Counted from the first letter of the stretch, positions 1-10,497 are shown. The stretch: DNA of 64,000 nt from Zygnema cylindricum (GCA_037447655.1 JBBHKE010003466.1:1-64000); one strand, 5' to 3'. A program made the numbers and translations. Notes: generated by a model not told the origin, from the letters alone.

Positions 1-312
1 TATCTATATGTGTTACAGTATTAGTATTACAGTATAAGTACTTTTTCGTCCGTTACATTTTGCGGCGTTACCTTATAAGTAACGGAACGAAAATCACGGC
101 GTACGTTGCGTTTCAGAAAATTTGTCATTATCGCTAAAATAACATATTAAAAAAAATATATATATATTAAAAATTCAATATATCGCGATATATATCGCGA
201 TAATTTATGTTGGTCGCGGTACGATATATCGAGGACTTTCCTCGATCGATATTCGATATATCGAATATCGAGATTATCGCGATATGAAACTACCCGATAC
301 CCAACACTAGAC

Positions 313-373
313 ATCGGTGTTATCGTCGATAAACAACCGATAATATCGGTTGTTTATCGGCGATAACACCGAT
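313..373. repeat. Near-perfect 61-bp palindrome
   Basis: The arms 313-342 and 344-373 are reverse complements over 30 bases with a single mismatch and a one-base centre (343). The centre reads CCGATAATATCGG. Such a sequence can extrude as a cruciform. It lies in an ATCG-rich tract whose right arm also starts a tandem duplication. Confidence 0.85.
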
Positions 374-440
374 ATCGATAACTGTCGACGATAACTTTAT
401 CGGCGATAACACCGATATCGATAACTGTCGGCGATAACTA
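355..440. repeat. 43-bp tandem duplication
   Basis: Two head-to-tail copies (355-397 and 398-440), each starting TATCGGCGATAACACC, differ at only a few positions. The unit shares its beginning with the right arm of the neighbouring palindrome. Confidence 0.85.
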
Positions 441-769
441 TATTGACCGTACAGAGAAATGTACGGCCAGTACACTCAACTGTACGTGTTATTCCCCAGA
501 CGGGCCGCGGACCCCCTTCCCCCCCATTTCGAGAAAAAATCGCGATATTTCCATTATTATTTCTAATTTAAGGGGGTTTTACTTGGAGTCCATGCTCCCA
601 TACCCTTCCAAAATGTCCTTTTGACTGTTATTTTTTTTCAGAAGACGGTGGCAGTAAATGGCGGCAATCTGATAGGTTTTGTTCGTGTGTTCTGTTCGTC
701 TAGTTTTCGAAAAAGTTTGGAATGTAATTTATTTTTTTAAGTTATCGCCGATATGGAATTTGTTGGTCT

Positions 770-905
770 CGGACCGATGCTCCCTTAGCCTGTCTCCTTG
801 TCTGGCTAAGGCAACCATGGTTGTCCCCCAGTCCTCAATGACTACGACAAGTATGAGGATTGTAGTAAGAACATAAACTGACAAAGAGATAGAAGATAAA
901 ATACC
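770..905 (-). mobile_element. Fragment of a Copia-A-type LTR
   Basis: The segment contains the conserved landmarks of the antisense half of Copia-A LTRs seen elsewhere: an ACCATGG core near 815 and TGACTACGACAAGTATG near 840, in the same order and spacing as at 15890-15940 and 57710-57760. Flanks are not LTR-like, so only a piece remains. Its exact ends cannot be set. Confidence 0.6.
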
Positions 906-1201
906 TTTTTTAACAATTGGCGATATATCTGCAGTATATCGCGATAATTAGCTTTTCAACATATAGAAGCGATATATCGATTATCGGTTACCTAAATATC
1001 GGTACGTATCGGATATCGGCAACTGGTCCTTAATACCCAACACTAATTTTTACACTTGGACGGTTTACCCATTGTTTTTTTTTAAATTTCATTTTCGTTC
1101 TAATCAAATTCGATAAAACATCCAATTGTAGGGAATCACTATCACTCTATAATCACGATCGGACGATCAGTATCATGTCTTTCAAATATGGAAGTGAATA
1201 A

Positions 1202-1974
1202 GGGTGCGTCTCCATGTGCCAAAGAAAGGGTTTTTTTTCTGTTGTTTTCCTATAAAACTTAGAGCCGTACCGCGTTAGTTTAGACGGTACAAAAAAAGAG
1301 AAGTATATCTTGCTTCATCGTCAAATTTATGATGTACTACATGTTACCGTCTTGTGTACTTCGACCCACGGCCACACAAAAAAACGTCATCTTCAAACTT
1401 TTTATTTAAAACGCATGGGCGATGTATTTTAAAATAAAGTATTTTTGCTAAACAAATAAGACCATGTATTTGCACGTGTATTAATTTTTCAAAAATTTTA
1501 GACGAATTCAACCGATGACGAAAAGTACACTAATCGTTATGTTTTGTCCGTTAGCATTCAATACGACGATGAAAAGTACATTATTTGTTTTATTTTGTCC
1601 GTTTCCATCCGTTACGTTTATTTTTTTCCACAGGGGTCTCAAGATTTCGATGTTATTTCACGCTGATCGGACAGGAGACGAAAAGGCAAAGGGCATCTCC
1701 TTCAACAATGAAACCGCACAGGCTCGAAGGCAATACGTCTACAATGTCACGGAAAGTCATCCGACGTCACAAGCAGTTACGAAAAATAACGTGCGTCGTC
1801 ACATATTGTAGACGTTGATAGCCGTCACGGGTATTGTCAACGTACACAATCGTCACACCCTTAAGTAACAATATGGATTTACAATATATGGACACTTAAA
1901 ATCGAGGTCCGCGAGGATCTCCGCTAAAAAAACAAAGTAAGGTCGCTATATTTAAAGTACATGGAGAATCACCC
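1202..1974. mobile_element. Tourist/Harbinger-like MITE (773 bp)
   Basis: The left end is GGGTGCGTCTCCATGT and the right end is its imperfect inverse (complement GGGTGATTCTCCATGT). TAA precedes the left end, and TAA follows the right end after one extra base. The internal ends align with those of the 480-bp element at 3302-3781, including a poly-T run and a TTAGCG motif, so both belong to one family. The TWA target duplication and GGG-starting inverted repeats are typical of PIF/Harbinger MITEs. No transposase is encoded. Confidence 0.7.
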
Positions 1975-2588
1975 GTAATAAGTGTACGCAGACAAAACGA
2001 ACAACCCTATACTTTTTTTCAGTCGTTGAAAACTTTAGAAAAAGTTTCACGCGTGGGACTATGTTTTTCTATTTATGTAAACCGTTCTACTTTATTTTAA
2101 ACACATTGTCGCTATGGTTTATGATTAGTTTGAAGATGACGTGACAGTGGGTCGAAAAAACACGAGATGACAAATTTGTGTACATCCTAAGTTTGAGGAT
2201 GACGCTAACTCTACTCTACAAATTTGCGATTTCTTCGTACGGTTGTAACTAATGCAGTGCGACGCTAAGTTTGAAAAGAAAACGATAGAAAAATACTCGT
2301 ATTTAGGGTACTTTCGTATGTGCCAAAGATACAACTATTTTCTATCGTTTTCCTCGATAAGATAGGGTACTTTCGCATGTGCTAAAGTTATAGTTATTTT
2401 CTGTCGTTTTCCTCCAGAACTTAAAAAAAAACGTGAAAATCCGCAGCCGTACCAAAAAATTGAAATTACCACCGTACAAGTTGCGTTACTTTGAAACTTT
2501 ATATGTACATGCTTTTATTGTATAGCGCGATGCAGTTTGTTGTCTAGCGCGTTTTGACCCACTTTCGCATTCTTCCAGTTCATCTTCA

Positions 2589-2632
2589 AACTTTATATAA
2601 AATCACCTCGCCAGGTGATTTTATATAAAGTT
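2589..2632. repeat. Perfect 20-bp-arm palindrome with 4-base loop
   Basis: The left arm 2589-2608 (AACTTTATATAAAATCACCT) and right arm 2613-2632 are exact reverse complements separated by CGCC. A diverged version with the same CCTCGC core lies near 59826-59850, in another Harbinger-like fragment. It may be a fold-back terminus. Confidence 0.9.
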
Positions 2633-3301
2633 CCATGAGGTGAGTGAATAGACAGATGTTGTAGCAAGTGTCGGAAGTTTTTGACAATTTTTGTGCGCGA
2701 AGTACCAAAAAAATAGTTGACTGCACGTTTTCAGCCTGTGCGTGACTTTTTTCCGTGCGCTTTTTTCCGTACAGGGGTCGTGGAGGGGGTCTCGACCAAC
2801 GGACGCCATTTCACAAAAGTGAAGTCCGTGAAAGCGCATCTCTCTCTTTCCCTCTCCCACTACTGCGCCTATCTCACATTTATTGCAATAGAAAATGTCA
2901 ATTATGGTATCAAATGTAAGATATTTGAAAACGATTTGTTTTGACTATCTTTGGGCGTGTTTTGATGGCAAGTAGAGTGAGAAAAGACCAAAAACAAAAT
3001 CGGGAAACCATGGCGTTAAGTTTTATAATTTGTGACGTCGACGTTGTCATATTTTGAGCGTGACCTCAAAATGTCACAAACCCTAAACATCTACAATGTC
3101 ACAAGTAGCTAAACGTCTACAACCGTCGCTATTTTGTAAACGTCATCTATTGTCGCAAGTTTTGTAGTCGTCTACAACCGTTTCAAATTACACCCACGTC
3201 TATATCCGTCACAATCTAAAGTAACGATTTCATTTCGTTACATGGAAAAGCTTTGGAAGTAGTACGGAGAATCTTCGCTAAAAGCAAAGTTACAAGACTA
3301 A

Positions 3302-3781
3302 GGGTGTGTCCCCATGTGCATAAGTAAGGGTTTTTTTTGTCGTTTTCCTGTTAAACTTAGCGTCGTACTGCCTAAGTTCTAACCGTACGAAGGAATCTCA
3401 AATTTGTAGAGTACAATCTCCGTCACCCTCGAACTTAGGATGTACGATAAATTGTCCTCTTGTGTTTTTCGACCCACTTCGACGACAAAAAACGTCATCT
3501 TCAACCTTATCTTTAAAACACATGCACGATGTGTTTTAAAACTAGGGAATTTATGCAAACAAATAGGAACACATATTCGCACGTGCCTTCATTTTTGAAG
3601 TATTTCACACGATTTTCAAAGACAAAGGAAAGTACGAAAGTCGCTATGTTTTGTCCGTTTGCATTTAATACGACAAAGAAAATTACACAATTTGTTAGGG
3701 ACACTTGAAAAGCAGGTCCGCCGGATCCGCGCTAAAATACAAAGTAAGTTCGCTAAGTTACATGTACATGGGGACATACCC
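3302..3781. mobile_element. Tourist-like MITE (480 bp) with TAA target duplication
   Basis: The ends are GGGTGTGTCCCCATGT and its inverse ACATGGGGACATACCC. TAA flanks both sides (3299-3301 and 3782-3784). The host sequence, read across the insertion as TTACAAGAC-TAA-AGTTTCG, appears uninterrupted at about 7531-7550 (TTACAAGAT-TAA-AGTTTCG). That is a paralogous empty site proving insertion with a TAA duplication. It is a PIF/Harbinger-type non-autonomous element, and short open frames inside are incidental. Confidence 0.88.
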
Positions 3782-4282
3782 TAAAGTTTCGTCTACATGC
3801 GAAAGTACCGTTAGCCACATGGGGCCGTACCATAAGCAACACCGCGAATCGTTATTAGTGTCAAAGTTTAAATAGCGTAAAAAACAAATTATTGTTATTT
3901 TTGTTTGAACTTACATAGCTGTATAGAAGTCCGTAATTGTTTGTCCTCCTTCCCTATTTGAATGCACTATGTTAATATGATTTGTACCTGTTTTTGCAAG
4001 AATGGCGAAGAAGGGTGGTGGAAAGAACAAAGACACGACACGGCAGAGAAGAGCATAGATGTCCAATTCGTACGGATTTGGACTTTTATCCGAAAACTAC
4101 GTAGTATTCGCGTGTTTTGTAAATTTCGTAAACTTCGTACGTCTCACTCTGTACGGAGAATTGTACGGACGCGTTCAAAAAAAGAGACGTTGGTTCATTT
4201 TCGAGCGCGAATTTAGAACTGTCCTCCACTCCTTCGCACAAGGAAGCCGCCATTGGAGACGCCATAAAATCGACCATTAAAC

Positions 4283-6279
4283 TTGTCATTGAAGCCACCC
4301 TTTAAGCTTCCACGAACCAAAACAAAAGCATCCATGCCTAGGCCACGAGGAATTGAGTGGGAGCACGTTATGGCTCAAGACAGAGAGCTACTTGGAAATA
4401 ACAGAATATGCATCCGTCTATATTGCAATTTTGAATATGATAGTCAAGCCACTAGGATTACAAATCATCTGCTTGGAAATGTTAAAAGTGGGGGCATTAG
4501 AGCTTGCATTTTATGTCTAGATGAGGTGCAAGCGCAGTTAAATGTATTCGAAATCGCAAGATCTTCTCATGGCTCTCAAAAACGTGTCATATCCGATTTG
4601 GATGAACTCACTAGATGTCACGGATCTAGCCAGGTACAAGAAGTTTAAACCAAAATAAATAATGTATTCAATATGCATAACAAAAAAGAGGTGGATGTAG
4701 CATGGGCAAAAGCTTTCTTTGCCAATGGTTTGCCGTTTCCACTATTGAGCGATCCATATTTTAAGGCAGTAGTAAAGAAGACCGAGGATATAGGTTCGTC
4801 CTACAAGTTACCGCATAAGGATACCATGAGAAATCGCCTTCTGTCTGAGATGAAAGCAACGATCACTAACGATTTGGCAAGCTGCATGGAGACTATAAAA
4901 ATCATCGATGCCTCCATCACATCAGACGGTTGGACGGCCGTTGATGATACGCCTCTCTTAAACATTGTAGCGGTCACCACCAAAGGTGACATGTTTCTCA
5001 AGGAGGAAGACACTCGAGGGAAAATCAAGGATGTTGAATACGTTTGTCACGTGTTAGAGAAAGGAGTTCTTCCGTTAGGGGTCGAGCATGTGGTACACTT
5101 TGTGACAGATTCTGCTAGTGTGAACAAGGCTGCCGCCTCGATGCTCTTGGGGGGAAAGTATCATTTTATCACGTGGACGCCATGCGCTGCCCACGTATTG
5201 GACCTAATGTTGGAGGATTGGGGCAAGATATCCTTTATTTCAACACCTGTTCGAGAGGCAAAAGAGGTGTTGAAATTTATCATGAATCATCACATGACTA
5301 CAGCCCTGTTCCACAAAATCTCCAAACTTAGGCTTTTGAAACCTGGAGAGACCAGGTTTGCTACAAATTTTATTTTGCTACAAAGATTTATACAGGTGAA
5401 GGATAGCTTGGAGATGTTGATGTTTGATGATGCTTACAAACAGTGGTTATCGAAGTCTACATACAAGGTAGAAGGTGCTAAGACCATATGCATTATCTTG
5501 AGCCCAGAGTTTGGACGAGAGTGACTGAGGCTGTGACAGTTTCAGAACATGTCGTGCGGCTTATGAGGGAGTGCGACAAAGGGAGCCCAAATGTGGGGAA
5601 GGTTTATCATGCTTTTTACACTATTGGGGAGTTTTTGGTGAAGTTATCTAACAATGGAGGTGCACGAAATTACGAAGGCCTGCAGATTTTGGAGGAGCTG
5701 AAGGTGTCTTTCATCACTAGATGGGAGATGGCACATAGCCCTATATATGCTGCCGATTTTGTACTCGACCCCGAGTACCAAAGTGCTGACTATGATCAGC
5801 TTTCAAATGTTTAAATAATGGAAGGTTTTCAAATAATGTTTGATAAGATGTTACCAACTGTGGTAGATCAGGCTGCGGCCTACACAGAGTTGTCTAAGTA
5901 TTATGGTTTTGAGGGCATATTTGGGAGGGAGGTGAAAAATACTTGTGCTAAGCAAATGTCAGGGTGGAAGTGGTGGCAACAGTTTGGAGCTGTCACCCCT
6001 ATCTTACAAAAATTAACAATTAGGATCCTTGCCCAGTGCATAGTTGCCAGCTCATGTGAGAGGAATTTGTCAACCTACGACCATATTCACTCTAAAAAAA
6101 GGAACAGGTTGACAGCTAAAAGAACCAATGATTTGGTTTGGGTCTTTAGCAATCTCAGATTATTACAGAATACTAGAGATGTTAGTTACGAAGAGGAAAT
6201 GGTAGCATGAGAGGAAGAGGAAGGGGAGGTAGGAGAAGAGGAGTTTGATGAAGACATGTTTGACGTAGATTTGGAGTAA
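4283..6279 (+). pseudogene. hAT-superfamily transposase, decayed
   Basis: A cut-and-paste DNA transposase. From about 4334 the frame shows a degenerate BED zinc finger (GIEWEHV; one Cys, then His and Cys retained). After an in-frame TAA at 4646 follows a DUF659/RNase H-like core with SDGWTA near 4925, FVTDSASVNKAA near 5100 and WTPCAAHVLDLMLED near 5175, and then TRFAT near 5350. A one-base deletion near 5511 shifts the frame, and TAA at 5812 and TGA at 6208 interrupt it again. The hAT C-terminal dimerisation region is clear (WWQQFG near 5970; SSCERNLSTYDHIHSKKRNRL near 6050-6110). An acidic tail ends at 6277-6279. Four lesions mean it is not functional. The domain order and near-complete length suggest fairly recent decay. 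Confidence 0.9.
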
Positions 6280-6666
6280 AGAGAGTTAGGGGAGATATTT
6301 GTATTCATAGCCTACAATGAGTTGACATATTTGTAATGTGAGAATTAAACCATATCCCTCAAATTAATACAACGTTTGTTTTTATTTGCATAATGTGAAC
6401 TTTGTCATTTTTGATTGTGGACATGGTTTTTTTTATCGCTGACATTTTTTAACAAAGCCATGTTGTACCAACAACGAGGCAGTATGGTCGCTGGTTTCAG
6501 CAACTAGTCAGTCTGGTCAGTCAGTCTGGTCGCTGGTTCAGCCATGTAAAAGGGGTGATGAAATAACACACAAGGGGTTCAACACACAGACTAGCAATGC
6601 ACAAAATCAAATCATATCCTACTGCGTTGCTATGTTGCCATGGACATATAGCATAGCGTTGCTATG

Positions 6667-6697
6667 TTGTTGCGTTGCTATGCTGCCATGCTTCGCT
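6667..6697 (+). repeat. GC-rich motif shared with two copia families
   Basis: A 31-base segment beginning TTGTTGCGTTGCTATGCTGC matches the complement of 17270-17301, inside a Copia-C-like element, with one mismatch. It is similar to tracts in the Copia-B LTRs (39650-39770 and 44820-44960). It lies downstream of the hAT gene, so the same motif occurs in three unrelated element classes. Confidence 0.75.
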
Positions 6698-6800
6698 AGT
6701 CTGACATCGCCGCTGCGCTGGTCGAACATCGCAACCATAGCAGATGCTCTATTCTACCCTCAACCCACTAAGTTCTTGTATACTAGTCACCAAGAAGTTT

Positions 6801-6866
6801 GGTCGCTGGTTCAGCGACGAGGCAATCTGGTCGCTGGTTCAGCGACGAGGCAATCTGGTCGCTGGT
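6801..6866 (+). repeat. 28-bp tandem repeat
   Basis: The unit starting GGTCGCTGGTTCAGCGACGA begins at 6801, 6829 and (partial) 6857. Each unit contains the small hairpin TCGCTGGTTCAGCGA. Looser copies of GGTCGCTGGTT occur from about 6485. The 88-residue open frame over it is a by-product of the repeat. Confidence 0.85.
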
Positions 6867-6991
6867 TTGTTGCACTTTTCAGTTTTTTAGGGTACTGAAT
6901 ATTGAAAAATTTTGAAATTTGAAAGTCCAAAAAAAGTACGAATTTTACAATTTATAAATTGTTTTATGCGCACTGTACGTAGTAATCGTTA

Positions 6992-7208
6992 CACCTCCAA
7001 TCGCTATTAGCGTGTAGGTTTGATTAGCGTATACTATTATTTAGCGTGGTGTACGCTAATTGGGAATTTGGAAATTTTGGAAGAAATCGATTACTCTAAT
7101 TTGGAATTAGGGCCTTTTTTAAATAGTGTGGATAATTCTATTTGAGAATAAAAACAAAAAAAAGCGGGACGGGATTAGCGTACACAACGCTAATAGCGAT
7201 TGGCGGTG
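6992..7208. mobile_element. 217-bp MITE with TA target duplication
   Basis: The left end CACCTCCAATCGCTATTAGC and the complement of the right end, CACCGCCAATCGCTATTAGC, differ at one base. TA flanks both sides (6990-6991 and 7209-7210). Subterminal TTAGCGTA motifs occur at both ends. A TA duplication suggests a Tc1/mariner-like (Stowaway-type) mobiliser, but the terminal sequence is not one I recognise. Confidence 0.78.
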
Positions 7209-7309
7209 TAGTTTACTCCGTGCGTTTTATGCGCATAGGACATCTATGGAGAAGAGAGGGGCGTTCTGTGGAATAGCTGAGCTGCTCAGCACGGCAGTGT
7301 GTTGAAAGC

Positions 7310-7569
7310 CTCCACGTCGACAATGTCCCGAAGTCACAAAGATTGTACAGCGTGCAGTTGGACGTCTCAATTTGAAGCCGAATTGAAGTTTCACATCATT
7401 TTGGGTACCACATCACCTGTCACATTGTTTCGTTCACGTCTACGTGAGTCACAATTTTAAATTAACACTTTATTTGGGTTTACATCCGAATGCTCTGAAA
7501 GTAGTACGGAGAATCTTCGCTAAAAACAAAGTTACAAGATTAAAGTTTCGGTTACATGCGAAAGTCCCC
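7310..7569. mobile_element. Right part of a second Harbinger-like element
   Basis: Bases 7490-7569 repeat the right end of the 2306-3810 element, including ACGGAGAATCTTCGCTAAAA and a terminus ACATGCGAAAGTCCCC followed by TAA. Upstream, the motifs GTCGACAATGTC, CACGTCTACG and GTCACAATTTTAAA parallel 3030-3230. It lacks the nested MITE and therefore serves as the empty site for it. Confidence 0.65.
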
Positions 7570-7701
7570 TAATTTAGTGCGAGAGAGGTGGCAGATTATG
7601 GTCCATGTCCTTAAATAGCGTTATTAATTCTATTTCGGGAAAAAAGTCAAAATTTTTAGAGCCCAAATTAGTGACTTTGACACTAATAACGATTCGCAGT
7701 G

Positions 7702-8887
7702 ACGTATGCAACTCCCAGGGAACCAGTACATGTACGAAATTGCCTGTACAACACCACACTACGAATAAACGGAAGAGTCACACATTTGTAGAGCGACGCG
7801 AAGCTTCTGGATTCTTGCATCTGTCGGCACGTCAGAGTCATTATCCATGGATGCCTTTCAAATTTTAGGTTTAAATCCGTACACAGTACATTCGGCGAGA
7901 GTCATTGTTTTGTACGGACATAGTCTTGGTTGCAATGTATGATGTGATTCTGTGAATACTGTTTTTAACTTTTGCGGCTAAGTAAGATGGAATTCTGTCC
8001 TACATGCGCAAATATGCTTCTAGTAGAACACGCGGAGATGGGACGAGAAGTACGTTTTTTCTGTCAGACTTGTCCGTACGTGTACGGAATTGACAGGAAG
8101 GTGAGTTTCAATGTAACAGTGGTTGTGAAGTTCCAGATTTTTTGAGCCATATGAACTCATTTTCTGAGTGCCACGTGGCAGCTGGAAATCTCTCTAGTTT
8201 GCGTGTTTTGTGAAGTTTCTGCGATTTTGAGTGAACATTTTCAGGAAAGTTGTTTTTTTTTTTTATCGATTTGGTGAAAAAAAGTGGTGCAGTTCATTTG
8301 CTTGTGGACTATTCAATATGATAAATTTAATAATAAATAAAGAAAACTACTAATATAATACAAAATAATAATAAATACTAGTAATATTACTATTTATTTT
8401 TTTTATTTTTATTTTTTTTAATGTAATAAACAAAATGGTTGCTTAATTTTCAATGTAAATGTTACTTCATTAACGTTCTGCCTACTATTCATAATAAACA
8501 AAACACACTTTTTATTGCTTTTAGAGTTTAATCACCCTAATTTATGTGACTGTGTACAAAACATAAATCAGTGTTGATAAATCTATTTAATTAAGTGGCT
8601 CATAATGAGCCACGTGGCAGTACATAAATTTATTTTAATCAATACTAATAAATGTTAACGCCTATAATTCATTAACTCTAATAGCATGGCGGTGTAGTCT
8701 ATTCTATGGGCCTCATTCTAGAGGTTATCAACCAATTAGTGTGGATCACACTATCTTCTGAATAAATGGGAAGAATGGACATGGAAAAGGATTTTTTTGT
8801 CCACCCTAATTGTGGTTTGTGGTGAATTTCTTTCCCGTTGGTTTTACGTAAAATATGCAACAATTTTGTTTATTACATTTCAAACTA
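7702..8887. other. No gene seen
   Basis: This is AT-rich intergenic sequence with homopolymer tracts (about 8250-8420). A single MITE right end of the CACCG family (..GCATGGCGGTG then TA) sits at about 8676-8696 without a visible partner. No open frame shows a recognisable domain. Confidence 0.6.
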
Positions 8888-9091
8888 CACCGTGAACGCT
8901 ATCAGCAGTAAGAAATATATAGCGCGGGGCGTATTTAAATGTTGTTAATTCTACGTTAGGTCCGGGGGACCTGGACGAATTGCAACCGCTTACCAAATTA
9001 GAGTTCAAGAAAAACATAATTACTCTATTTTGTGCCCGGAGAAAAAGACTGTCATTGGATTAGTGTTCAACGCTAATATCCATCCACGGTG
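8888..9091. mobile_element. 204-bp MITE of the CACCG family, diverged
   Basis: The left end CACCGTGAACGCTATCAGC follows TA. The right end ends CCATCCACGGTG (complement CACCGTGGATGG) and is followed by TT, not a clean TA. The size and termini match the MITEs at 6992-7208 and 48931-49470. Ends are weaker than in those copies. Confidence 0.5.
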
Positions 9092-9949
9092 TTTTGTGAA
9101 ATAGTTTTTTGCAATAAGTGCAAGATATTACTGTATCACTTTAGCATTTTGCTAGGGGATTCTTTTCAAAACCTACGGTTTCCTGCGAGTTTCTTTAAAC
9201 ACAATTGATACCTGCTGATGATGCATGTACATTTCCTTCATCTTTACGCCTTTTTCAGCAAGGAGGTTTTTGAATGTACTGGGATAATGCTGGAAGTTTT
9301 AGTTGTATGTTTTAAGGCAGAACTATAATTTTAATTCTGTTTAAACTGAGTAGTTTAACAATTAGGTCAAGGGGGATTCATCTATACTTACCAAAGTTAG
9401 TGTGGATTCGCCCTCAGTGTGTGGAGAGTGCAACAGTATCTTGGTCCACCTTCGTTTGTTCGTAAAAGGATGCCTGCGTGGACGCCTCTCTAATAACAAG
9501 CGGTCTACACTAATTCATGTGCAGGCCTAAAATTTGCAGCTTCCAGAATTTGGTACAATCAGACTAAATATAGTTGAAGGAGTCCCTATATCCCTCCAAA
9601 ATTGTTAATTTTATTTGCAATACTTGTTCCTTCAAACTTACTTACTATAGTTAGTTACCGGGACCATACTGTTTCCAATATTTTTTCTGGATATGTTGGC
9701 AATTTTGTTCACATAATTGCTTCGTCATTCCACATGGATATGTTTTAATTTACAAGCAATTTCTCGAATTTACCTATTACCCATTTGCATAGACTTTAAA
9801 TGCAGAAATAGTGTGGTCCATTCACGGTACATATTTTTTGTTAGAGTAGCAATCTTATCCTGCCCATTGTTATCAGAGTTAGTCACCTTAATTCTAGTGA
9901 GTGATTATCTGACCCAAGATCATAACCAAATGGCAAAACACAATTTAGT
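9092..9949. other. No gene seen
   Basis: I see no coding region, RNA gene or repeat with defined ends. The 78-residue open frame at 9717-9953 has no recognisable domain, and its composition is like the surrounding DNA. Confidence 0.55.
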
Positions 9950-10478
9950 GTAGTTTTTTCTCTCTCTCTCCTGCTCTCTCTCTTATAGCAGTAGATGACA
10001 TGGCAGCGGACAAAGTAGGAGAGAAGACAAATGTAGAAAACGACAAAGTAAAGAAAACAAGTGTATTTCTTAATTGTATTGAATAATACAAAGTTGTTGT
10101 TTAAGTAGAAGAGAGAAAGTCACAGGTGTGACTTTTCAGAATCTAGGTAGCTAATGTGACTCTGAAAGGTCACTTGGCTAATTTGCCGAAAGGTCAAGAT
10201 TAGATCCTTAAGTGTCAGTGAGGTCTACGAATCATATCTACTGTCAGAATCTACAGAGGCTGCAGTGTGCGCTTCTAAGAAGCGCCAGGAGTGAAAAACA
10301 GAAAATAGAAAGCTAAAGCATAAAACTAAAACTAAAACAAAAACTGAAAGAACATAAAACTGAGCTAGGTAGGAACAGGCTAGACTGCTCTGACTAGCTA
10401 GATAACGCAAACTCCAGTTTGCGTTATTAACAAAGGTATAACTAGCTTGAAGATTCTAACAAAAGAATAATTGTAACA
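9950..10478 (-). mobile_element. 3' LTR of a Copia-D element
   Basis: On the minus strand the LTR starts TGTTACAATTATTC at 10478, directly after a C-rich (purine-rich on the minus strand) tract 3' of the Copia-D RNase H gene. It contains a 12-bp-arm hairpin at 10402-10427 (ATAACGCAAACT, loop CC). Its AACAACAACTTTGTATT segment resembles plant copia LTRs downstream of the TATA box. The far end near 9950 (TGTAG) is a guess because the partner LTR and target duplication are absent. Confidence 0.5.
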
Positions 10479-10497
10479 CCCCCCCTCTTGATTAGAA

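Larger units (their letters stand above)
1..1198. other. AT-rich region without a gene
   Basis: No coding region is credible here. The stretch is dominated by short TATCG/CGATA palindromes, plus one LTR fragment and duplications that are listed separately. Two sites end in ACCCAACACTA (about 300-309 and 1031-1041) and resemble right ends of hAT-like MITEs (the complement begins TAGTGTTGGGT). No matching left ends are visible, so this is only an inference. A 65-residue open frame at 679-876 overlaps the LTR fragment and shows no recognisable domain. Confidence 0.6.
2306..3810. mobile_element. Harbinger-like element carrying a nested MITE
   Basis: The left end GGGTACTTTCG follows TTA at 2303-2305. 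The right end (complement CGGTACTTTCGCATGTAG) is followed by TTA at 3811-3813, giving a 3-bp target duplication. The left terminal segment is duplicated in tandem: about 60 bases at 2303-2361 recur from 2364. The element contains a perfect palindrome (2589-2632) and the nested MITE 3302-3781. Without that MITE it is about 1.0 kb. A second copy of its right part lies at 7310-7569. No coding capacity was recognised. Confidence 0.6.
3840..7701. mobile_element. Possible transposon bounded by a 28-bp inverted repeat around the hAT gene
   Basis: The 28 bases 3840-3867 (CACCGCGAATCGTTATTAGT...) match the reverse complement of 7674-7701 at 27 of 28 positions. They enclose the decayed hAT transposase. 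The same type of end (CACCG..AATCG..TTAG) also bounds three short MITEs here, so the pair may be a true element boundary or two ends of older MITEs. No 8-bp duplication expected of a hAT insertion is visible beside it. The interval also holds a MITE and a Harbinger-like fragment. Confidence 0.4.

Noticed and set aside
1515-1811. 98-residue protein inside the first MITE
   Set aside because: It lies between MITE ends and is not conserved in the related 480-bp element.
2366-3810. CRISPR-like array from repeated GGGTACTTTCG and TCTACAACCGT motifs
   Set aside because: Spacing is irregular and the motifs are transposon termini or subterminal repeats in a eukaryotic context.
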